Source: an uncultured Oscillospiraceae bacterium (GTDB taxonomy: Bacteria; Bacillota; Clostridia; Oscillospirales; Oscillospiraceae). Taken from it: a stretch of 13,564 nt of DNA. A model generated the notes under the pieces. That model was given only the letters and a program-made list of their open reading frames with translations, searched no databases and was not told where the DNA came from. Each line of letters begins with the position of its first letter. Positions within the stretch are counted from its first letter, which is position 1. The stretch spans positions 1-13,564 of the forward strand of contig CAKTQM010000043.1 of assembly GCA_934597125.1 (NCBI GenBank), in the 5' to 3' direction. Position numbers and translations under genes: made by a program. Below, one piece after another: positions 1 through 4,786 of this stretch.

Positions 1-215
1 ATCATTTCGCCGATCTTCTTCTCGTCGCCGCCGCAGGCCTCGGAGATCTGGGTGAAGGAAGCGGAGTCGATGTTCAGAGAAGTGACATCGCAGACGATCT
101 CGTTGGAATAGACCTTGGACATGTCGTTGTCGATCTTCCAAGCAGCCTGAGTCAGAACGCCCTTGGGCTCGATGACGCGGTGAGTGCCGTACTTGTTGCC
201 TTTCAGTTCAGCCAT
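1..215 (-). CDS. kdd: L-erythro-3,5-diaminohexanoate dehydrogenase, N-terminal part (partial)
   Basis: The gene enters from position 215 and runs off the left edge, so only 71 codons are visible. The start ATG (213-215) has AGGAGG at 225-230, nine bases upstream. The protein begins MAELKGNKYGTHRVIEPKGV and continues with a NIDSASFTQI segment, which I recognise as the N-terminus of Kdd. Kdd oxidises 3,5-diaminohexanoate with NAD+, releasing ammonia and forming 3-keto-5-aminohexanoate in the cytoplasmic lysine fermentation pathway. Its product is the substrate of Kce, encoded directly upstream, which supports the call. The nucleotide-binding core and C-terminus lie outside the window, so integrity cannot be judged. 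The 91-bp gap to kce is AT-rich and repetitive, unlike the tight kal-kce junction. Confidence 0.9.
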   Translation of the reverse strand, partial: MAELKGNKYGTHRVIEPKGVLTQAAWKIDNDMSKVYSNEIVCDVTSLNIDSASFTQISEACGGDEKKIGEM

Positions 216-235
216 TGTAAATATCCTCCTAAATA

Positions 236-300
236 TGTTTTGTTTATGGTATATGGTTTTATAGTATGTGGTTTATATAGGGTGGTTTATATGGTGGTTG
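236..300. repeat. AT-rich imperfect tandem repeat between kce and kdd
   Basis: On the plus strand the unit GGTTTTATAG (255-264), GGTTTATATAG (270-280) and GGTTTATATGG (284-294) recurs with a 14-15 bp period, preceded by a partial copy GGTATAT (248-254). The tract is almost free of C, although the flanking genes are GC-rich. It lies in the transcribed spacer of the lysine operon. I see no clear promoter or hairpin in it. An RNA-processing site or a simple expanded low-complexity repeat are both possible. Confidence 0.6.
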
Positions 301-306
301 AAAGCC

Positions 307-1134
307 TTACTTCAGGGGCTTCAGGCTGAGGATCTCGCGAGCCTCGGCGGGCGTGGCGATCTCGCGGCCCAGCTCCTTGGCGATGCGGACGACCTTGGCT
401 ACCAGCTCGCCGTTGGACGCGGCCTTCTGACCCTTGCCCAGATAGATGTTATCCTCGAAGCCCACGCGGACGTTACCGCCCATAGCAATGGCGGCAGCGG
501 CCATCGTCCAGGCAGCGCGGCCCACGCCGGAGACAGTCCAGGTGGCGTCAGCGGGGATCTTGCTGGCAAAGAAGGCCAGGTTCTCCACGGTGGCGGGGGT
601 GCAGCCGTGGACACCCAGGACGAAGTTGAACTGCATGGGATGGCCGGGGACTTCGCCCTTCTTGGCCATGCCGAGGACGGTGTCGATGTGACCCAGCTCA
701 AAGCACTCATACTCGGGCTTGATGCCGTTCTCGATCATGCGCTTGCCGAAGGCGCGCATGGTGGGCATGGTGTTGTCGAAGATCTCGTCGCCGAAGTTGC
801 AGGTGCCGCAGTCCAGAGTGGCCATCTCGGGGAACAGCTCGGTGGGCTGCAGACGCTCCTCGGGGCTCATGCCGGTGGCGCCGCCGGTGGAGGGGATCAT
901 GATGACGTCAGGCAGCTCCTTGCGGATGGCGTCCATGACGACCTTGAAGCGCTCACGATTCTGAGTGGGGGTGCCGTCGTCCTCGCGGACATGGATGTGC
1001 AGGATGGCAGCGCCGGCCTCGTAAGCGGACTTGGCCTCGCGCACCATTTCCTCGACGGTGTAGGGAACGGCCTCGTTCTGGGCCTTGGTGACTTCCGCGC
1101 CGCAGATGGCGGCGGTAATGATCAGCTTTTCCAT
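307..1134 (-). CDS. kce: 3-keto-5-aminohexanoate cleavage enzyme (BKACE family)
   Basis: This 275-aa protein of the beta-keto acid cleavage (formerly DUF849) family condenses 3-keto-5-aminohexanoate with acetyl-CoA, giving acetoacetate and 3-aminobutyryl-CoA. It has the family's usual length and a zinc-dependent TIM-barrel sequence: HIH at residues 46-48 supplies two zinc histidines, GFED at 225-228 holds the third ligand Glu and an acidic catalytic residue, and Glu14, Ser82 and Glu143 sit where they do in characterised Kce. Two adjacent ATG codons exist (1135-1137 and 1132-1134). I chose the second because it gives the published residue numbering and better spacing (8 nt) from GGGAG at 1143-1147, which overlaps the stop codon of kal. 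The tight junction implies translational coupling. Kal, encoded just upstream, uses its product. Confidence 0.95.
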   Translation of the reverse strand: MEKLIITAAICGAEVTKAQNEAVPYTVEEMVREAKSAYEAGAAILHIHVREDDGTPTQNRERFKVVMDAIRKELPDVIMIPSTGGATGMSPEERLQPTELFPEMATLDCGTCNFGDEIFDNTMPTMRAFGKRMIENGIKPEYECFELGHIDTVLGMAKKGEVPGHPMQFNFVLGVHGCTPATVENLAFFASKIPADATWTVSGVGRAAWTMAAAAIAMGGNVRVGFEDNIYLGKGQKAASNGELVAKVVRIAKELGREIATPAEAREILSLKPLK

Positions 1135-1146
1135 CATTTTGCTCCC

Positions 1147-1548
1147 TTACTTCTTGATTTCCTTGCGCTGGCAGTCCTTGGGGGTGACACAGGTGCCGTG
1201 AGCGCGGCAGACCACGATGGGCTCGGCCAGCACGTCAGCGGCGGAAGCGCTGATGTCGGGGCGGGAGACGATGACCTTGCGGGCCTCGAACTTCATGGTG
1301 CGGGAGGTGTTGCCGATCTTCTCGATCTCGCCGTAGGCCTCGATGTAGTCGCCGGCGTACACGGGAGCCAGGAACTCCACGTTGTCGTAGGCACAGAACA
1401 GGCCCTCGTCGCCGTCGCAGGCGATCAGCAGCTCGGTAGCCACGTCACCGAACAGGTGCACCATGTGGGCGCCGTCCACCAGGTTGCCGCCGTAGTGGGC
1501 GTCCTTCGCACTCATACGCAGGCGAAGCATAGAAGTGATCTTTTCCAT
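1147..1548 (-). CDS. kal: 3-aminobutyryl-CoA ammonia lyase
   Basis: First gene of the operon: a 133-aa hotdog-fold protein that removes ammonia from L-3-aminobutyryl-CoA to give crotonyl-CoA, which then enters butyrate synthesis. The call rests on small size, the segment [20 protein letters not shown] (residues 19-38), typical of acyl-CoA-binding hotdog enzymes, and position directly before kce. The C-terminus is Cys- and Lys-rich ([13 protein letters not shown]), and no membrane segment is visible. A longer reading frame begins at 1566, but its first codons are themselves the Shine-Dalgarno AAGGAGGAA (1555-1563), so the ATG at 1546-1548, eight bases behind AGGAGG, is the real start. The transcript begins with the lysine riboswitch described upstream, so expression should follow lysine supply. 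A generic MaoC or thioesterase-like hotdog protein is the alternative but fits the context less well. Confidence 0.92.
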   Translation of the reverse strand: MEKITSMLRLRMSAKDAHYGGNLVDGAHMVHLFGDVATELLIACDGDEGLFCAYDNVEFLAPVYAGDYIEAYGEIEKIGNTSRTMKFEARKVIVSRPDISASAADVLAEPIVVCRAHGTCVTPKDCQRKEIKK

Positions 1549-1632
1549 AGATGTTTCCTCCTTCAAAATGATTCTTTCTTACGTTTTGTTCGTATTCCTC
1601 ATTCAGCTGGCCGGGAACTCTCTTTTTCCGGG

Positions 1633-1747
1633 AAAAAGCAAGAGCCTGTGGGCAAAGGCGTTCCGGAGGGATCTCCGGACTGGCTTTGACCGCAAGCTCT
1701 TAACACGAAAAGAGCGCTGTCGGTCAAGCATTTGACCAATAGCGCTC
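1633..1747 (-). terminator. Expression platform of the lysine riboswitch: four-segment attenuator
   Basis: Four segments in the leader RNA can pair in competing ways. Segment 1 (1732-1747, GAGCGCUAUUGGUCAA) contains the 3' strand of riboswitch P1. Segment 2 (1710-1727) pairs with segment 1 through GGUCAA/UUGACC and GAGCGCU/AGCGCUC. Segment 3 (1684-1701, AAGAGCUUGCGGUCAAAG) can pair with segment 2 (about 13 bp) or with segment 4 (1640-1657). The 3:4 hairpin also contains an inner 7-bp stem (1662-1668 with 1673-1679), totals about 24 bp and is followed by GC and U5 (1633-1637), so it looks like the intrinsic terminator. The 1:2 hairpin is followed by only UUUUCG (1708-1711). Lysine-stabilised P1 would free segment 2 to pair with 3 and prevent termination, giving an ON switch. 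The pairings are read directly; the kinetics are inferred. Confidence 0.8.
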
Positions 1748-1909
1748 CATGTCGATAAGATCAACATGACAACAACGCCGTTTACGCGGCGCTGCCAAGG
1801 AGACAGCATGGGCGCACTGCATCCTTTCGGCGAAAGACCCCTTCCCGTCCGGCCATCCAGGCCGCCCGCTCCGCTGCCGGACAGTACCCTGTCTTTCGCG
1901 CCTCTATTG
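1737..1909 (-). promoter_or_regulatory. Lysine riboswitch aptamer (L-box)
   Basis: About 173 nt of leader RNA upstream of kal show the full five-helix lysine riboswitch plan. P1 is CAAUAG (1904-1909) with CUAUUG (1737-1742). P2 is GCGAAAGAC (1891-1899) with GUCUUUCGC (1830-1838), flanked by the conserved AGAGGCGCG and GGGAAGGGG...CGCCGAA elements. P2b is a 9-bp GC-rich stem ending in GCCGGACGG. P3 ends in a loop carrying CGCCC (1810-1814), able to kiss GGGCG of loop L2 (1863-1867). P4 is CAGCGCCG (1787-1794) with CGGCGUUG (1773-1780). P5 is CAUGUUGA (1761-1768) with UCGACAUG (1748-1755), between the signatures UUGUC and GGAGCGCU. Members are best known as OFF switches of lysine biosynthesis and transport genes; here the element precedes lysine degradation. 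Confidence 0.94.
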
Positions 1910-1937
1910 ACTGATATTCAGAATATTACCAGTGTTA

Positions 1938-1966
1938 ATTATGACAGGTATCGGCGCGGTTGTCAA
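1938..1966 (-). promoter_or_regulatory. Sigma-A promoter of the lysine fermentation operon
   Basis: On the minus strand a perfect -35 TTGACA (1961-1966) is followed after exactly 17 bp by -10 CATAAT (1938-1943), with a TGT extended -10 directly upstream. The start point should lie near 1931, about 20 bases before riboswitch P1. Strong core elements suggest that control happens mainly after initiation, through the riboswitch. Confidence 0.88.
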
Positions 1967-1970
1967 GTAG

Positions 1971-1992
1971 CTTTGTGACACAAATCACAAAG
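1971..1992. promoter_or_regulatory. CRP/FNR-type palindromic operator candidate
   Basis: A perfect inverted repeat CTTTGTGA-N6-TCACAAAG (8-bp arms) contains the core TGTGA-N6-TCACA typical of CRP-family sites. It ends four bases upstream of the -35 of the lysine operon promoter, with its centre near -50 relative to the inferred start. That spacing is not the classical -41.5 or -61.5, so activation is uncertain and repression or a different regulator is possible. On the plus strand the hairpin is followed by a T-run (1994-2001), so it could also act as a terminator of rightward antisense transcription. Confidence 0.5.
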
Positions 1993-2020
1993 TGTTTTTT
2001 TGTGCAACTCGACAATGGCA

Positions 2021-2059
2021 AGGAAAAAACTTTCGCCCTGGGAAACCAGGGCGAAAGTT
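2021..2059 (-). terminator. Intrinsic terminator of the SipW-type surface protein gene
   Basis: Fourteen base pairs, AACTTTCGCCCTGG with CCAGGGCGAAAGTT (2028-2041 and 2046-2059), close a four-base loop and are followed on the minus strand by a T-run (2024-2029). It lies 44 bp after the stop codon of the surface protein gene and separates it from the lysine operon promoter. Confidence 0.93.
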
Positions 2060-2102
2060 GGGGGTGTTATTTGTTTACAGAGGCAGTATTCCCTCTTGCA
2101 GC

Positions 2103-4358
2103 TCAGTTCCAGCTCACAGTCGTTCCATTAACAACGACGGTGCAGGCCTTCATAGCATCGTCCACATCACCAAGCTTTTCAGCAAAGTTTTCCGCTGTGA
2201 TCAGCGTATTGTCACCCAGCTTGCAATTGGTAAATGTCAGGTTTTTTCCGGTCGCACCAGCCGCCACCTGATAGCCATCGTTGAAGACGCAGTCTGTAAA
2301 ATCAGAGTCCGCGTAAGCTACCAGATAAGCATATCCATTGGATTTGCCAAGCTGGCAATTGTCAAAGGAAACTCTTGTCATGCACCCAGAATAAGATGTC
2401 CAGCCGTTCAATGTAGAGTCCTTGACTGTCAGCGTCGTGCCGGGTTCGACTGTCTTTGCATTAATGTTGAAGGTGTAAATCACATCTTCAATAATGCAAT
2501 TCTCAATAACGTTATCACCGCCAATGTTATCCCAGAAGATAATACCACGGAATGCATGAGAAATGTGCGCATTCTTAATTGTTGTATTTGCGCCTGTTAC
2601 AGAAATGCCCTTCGTATCCCCATTAAAGCCCTGGCCTATGAACTTTACATTGTCTATGACCGTGTTATCGCCGCCAATTCTTAATGCACCATCATTTCCA
2701 GCAGGAGCTTTCCCTTTGATAGTCATATCTTTCAAAGTAACGTTATCTTCTTTAACGTTAAACTTCTCCACATTCAATGTAGTCTCATCTTTTCCCACGC
2801 CCGCAAGAGTAACGCCTTCTTTAATTGTCGCTTTTTCATCCAGCGTTACATCCAGATTTGCCGGAATCGCAATCGTAGTACCGGCGGCAGCGCCGTTGAT
2901 TGCTTCATTCAGTTCTTCCTGGCCGCTGATAGGCTTCACGGTCTGACGGGTAACACCATCGGCAGTACTTCCCGTGGTATCAGTCAAATCGTTGTAGCGG
3001 CCGACAATATCGCCAACAGTCGTGATCTCACCAGCCTCATAGCCATTTGTGCTATCCTGAATCAGAGTCACATTGTTAACCGTATTATTGGTAATATTCG
3101 TCTTTGTTTCCTTATCACCCATCGCGCAACCAACAATTCCGCCGATATCGCGATAACCCTTGATGGTGCAGTCCTCGACGGTGCAGTTCGTCACTGTATC
3201 GCCATAGACACAGTAGCCAATGATGCCGCCGGCCTTGTCGCCGTTATCATATTTGCTGTCCACCAGTTCAGGCGCAATGCTGACGGTGGAGTTGGTCACG
3301 GTGCAGCTGTCAATGGTCATGCCATTGGCGGTGGAATATCCGGCAATAACGCCCGCCCAGTGATTACCGGTCACAGTGGCGTCGGTCACGGTCAGGTTTT
3401 GCACCTTGCCATACATACGACCAAAGAGACCAGCCGCCTCTCTGGCATTGACGGTCAGGTCGGAGATGGTATGGCCGTTGCCATCAAAGGTGGAAACAAA
3501 GGGCTTCGCGGCCGTGCCGATAGGCGTCCAGTTTCTGCCGCTCAGGTTAATATCATCGGTCAGCTTGATGGTAACGCCGGAATACTTTTCGCCGTCCACG
3601 TTCACGGTCTTGGCGAAGTACACCAGTTCATCGGCGGTGCCGACGAGATAGGCGGTGACGTTGCCGTCCTCATCCTTCTCCGTATTCAGATAAGTCGCAT
3701 CGGTGTCGTAAGTATTATTGATGCTGTCGAACTCACTGGCAAGCTGGGTAGCCAGCACAGTAATGCCGATACTGTCGATGGACAGATTCTGATACTCATT
3801 TCCGGCGTCTGCGCGCATTTTACCGGTAATGGTGATAACACCGGTCTTCTCGCCAGCCAGCAGCGTGCCTTCAAAGTTGTTCAGATCTTTTGCAGTTGTC
3901 GGGGTAGCAGCGGTAGCTTCGCCTTCACCCGCAGGCAGCGGAGTCAGGCCAGGTTCTACTACGCTGACAGTAAAGTCGATCGCCTCCAGCAGCTTGGCAT
4001 CACCAGTCAGGCCGGTAATGGAAATCTTGTATTTCAGCGCCAGATTGCCCTTGTTGACTACGCGCAGGGCGGGCAGCTCGTAAGTACAGCCAGGCTCCCA
4101 GAGGATCTTGGTGCCCTCGGTGGGAATCTTACCATTGACTTTGAATTGCAGGGTCTCGCCCTCGGCATCGACCCATTGGTCTTCGTTGTCCTTCATCTGC
4201 AGTCCCACCTTCAGCGTACCGGACTGGATCTGGTTGACGCTGGTGCTGGCCGTGTCGGTGAACCACGCGAAGGTGGAGCCGATCAGCATAACCAGACACA
4301 GACAAATCGCCAGAATACTGGTTAGCAATGCGCGTTTTGTTGCTTTCTTGTTTGACAT
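2103..4358 (-). CDS. Secreted SipW-dependent-type signal protein with GLUG-like repeats and beta-helix
   Basis: A 751-aa secreted protein, substrates unknown. Residues 1-9 are basic and 10-28 hydrophobic, followed by STFAWFTDTAS, the signature of SipW-dependent signal peptides seen in TasA/CalY-type matrix proteins. Residues about 35-205 look like a TasA-like beta-sandwich. Residues about 238-455 carry repeats of the type AGLFGRMYGKVQNLTVTDAT and GGIIGYCVYGDTVTNCTVED, resembling the GLUG motif. Residues about 480-715 repeat short N/D-rich beta turns (NVTLKDMTIKG, TVIDNVKFIG), typical of right-handed parallel beta-helices. There is no LPXTG or C-terminal membrane segment, so anchoring may be by assembly or non-covalent. 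The start at 4356-4358 uses GGGGAG ten bases upstream; an in-frame ATG at 4376 lies within or before that site. No SipW-like signal peptidase gene is in the window. An adhesin or biofilm matrix role is inferred. Confidence 0.85.
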   Translation of the reverse strand: MSNKKATKRALLTSILAICLCLVMLIGSTFAWFTDTASTSVNQIQSGTLKVGLQMKDNEDQWVDAEGETLQFKVNGKIPTEGTKILWEPGCTYELPALRVVNKGNLALKYKISITGLTGDAKLLEAIDFTVSVVEPGLTPLPAGEGEATAATPTTAKDLNNFEGTLLAGEKTGVITITGKMRADAGNEYQNLSIDSIGITVLATQLASEFDSINNTYDTDATYLNTEKDEDGNVTAYLVGTADELVYFAKTVNVDGEKYSGVTIKLTDDINLSGRNWTPIGTAAKPFVSTFDGNGHTISDLTVNAREAAGLFGRMYGKVQNLTVTDATVTGNHWAGVIAGYSTANGMTIDSCTVTNSTVSIAPELVDSKYDNGDKAGGIIGYCVYGDTVTNCTVEDCTIKGYRDIGGIVGCAMGDKETKTNITNNTVNNVTLIQDSTNGYEAGEITTVGDIVGRYNDLTDTTGSTADGVTRQTVKPISGQEELNEAINGAAAGTTIAIPANLDVTLDEKATIKEGVTLAGVGKDETTLNVEKFNVKEDNVTLKDMTIKGKAPAGNDGALRIGGDNTVIDNVKFIGQGFNGDTKGISVTGANTTIKNAHISHAFRGIIFWDNIGGDNVIENCIIEDVIYTFNINAKTVEPGTTLTVKDSTLNGWTSYSGCMTRVSFDNCQLGKSNGYAYLVAYADSDFTDCVFNDGYQVAAGATGKNLTFTNCKLGDNTLITAENFAEKLGDVDDAMKACTVVVNGTTVSWN

Positions 4359-4380
4359 TGTTGGTGTACTCCCCATTTCT

Positions 4381-4567
4381 TTATATATTTACCGGTGGGG
4401 CAAACGTCTCCGTTCCGGCTGCGCGGGGACGCCGCTTATGGGTCTGCCCTCCGGTCTGATGGAGCGGGCAGAGCGGTCAACCAAAACGCCCTGCCCGCCC
4501 ATGTCGGGGAGGTCAGACGCACAAAGACCGCAGGGTTGCCTCTGCAGCCGTTATGCCAACAGGATAT
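4381..4567 (-). other. GC-rich structured 5' leader of the surface protein gene, class not recognised
   Basis: The leader RNA holds a 12-bp hairpin, GCGGGCAGGGCG with CGCUCUGCCCGC (4464-4475 and 4487-4498), enclosed by GUCUGACCUCC (4508-4518), which can pair with GGAGGGCAGAC (4442-4452, one mismatch). A competing strand UCAGAC (4454-4459) could take the GUCUGA arm instead. Upstream, CUGCAG/CUGCGG forms another short hairpin. Competing arms before a coding region suggest a regulatory RNA, but I found no match to a riboswitch class I know and no obvious terminator in it. Confidence 0.5.
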
Positions 4568-4651
4568 GGCGGGAATTCCGCCCTGTTTTTTCTTTCAGAA
4601 AAAACAGCAAACCCTATAGGGTTTGGCAGTGATACACGTTTAGTGTATCAC
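4568..4651. repeat. Four back-to-back inverted repeats
   Basis: Four palindromes follow each other almost without spacing: GGCGG/CCGCC (4568-4582, 5-nt loop); CTGTTTTTTCT/AGAAAAAACAG (4583-4607, 11-bp arms, 3-nt loop); the perfect 18-bp palindrome CAAACCCTATAGGGTTTG (4608-4625); and GTGATACAC/GTGTATCAC (4629-4651, 5-nt spacer). The last resembles a repressor operator and would cover the candidate -10 of the surface protein promoter. Confidence 0.75.
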
Positions 4652-4669
4652 TCCGACATAAAATTGCAA
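4642..4669 (-). promoter_or_regulatory. Possible promoter of the surface protein gene
   Basis: TTGCAA (4664-4669) and TACACT (4642-4647) are separated by 16 bp on the minus strand, a modest sigma-A match. The -10 sits inside the GTGATACAC/GTGTATCAC dyad. If used, it would give a leader of about 280 nt containing the other palindromes and the structured region. Confidence 0.4.
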
Positions 4670-4741
4670 GGCATTTTTGCCGTTTGACGTGCATTTTGTG
4701 AGGGATTACGAAGAAAATTTGATTTTATTGACGGATCACAC

Positions 4742-4779
4742 AAAAAGCAGGAGACGGCGCGGGGCCGTCTCCTGCTTTT
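4742..4779 (-). terminator. Intrinsic terminator of the hydrogenase operon
   Basis: A 16-bp stem pairs AAAAGCAGGAGACGGC (plus strand 4743-4758) with GCCGTCTCCTGCTTTT (4764-4779) around a 5-nt loop, followed on the minus strand by a T-run (4742-4746). It lies 7 bp after the hydrogenase stop codon. Confidence 0.95.
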
Positions 4780-4786
4780 CTGAGGG

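Noticed and set aside
268..1689. 473-aa plus-strand open frame opposite kal and kce
   Set aside because: Low-complexity Gly/Ala/His/Val-rich product caused by GC-biased codons of the real genes on the other strand; it also crosses the riboswitch leader.
1603..1809. Short minus-strand frame within the lysine operon leader
   Set aside because: Entirely explained by riboswitch and attenuator structure; no ribosome binding site.
4441..4560. c-di-GMP riboswitch before the surface protein gene
   Set aside because: The conserved GCAAACC and GACGCAAAGCC elements and the tetraloop receptor plan are missing.
4568..4651. CRISPR array
   Set aside because: The palindromes differ in sequence and there are no regularly spaced spacers.
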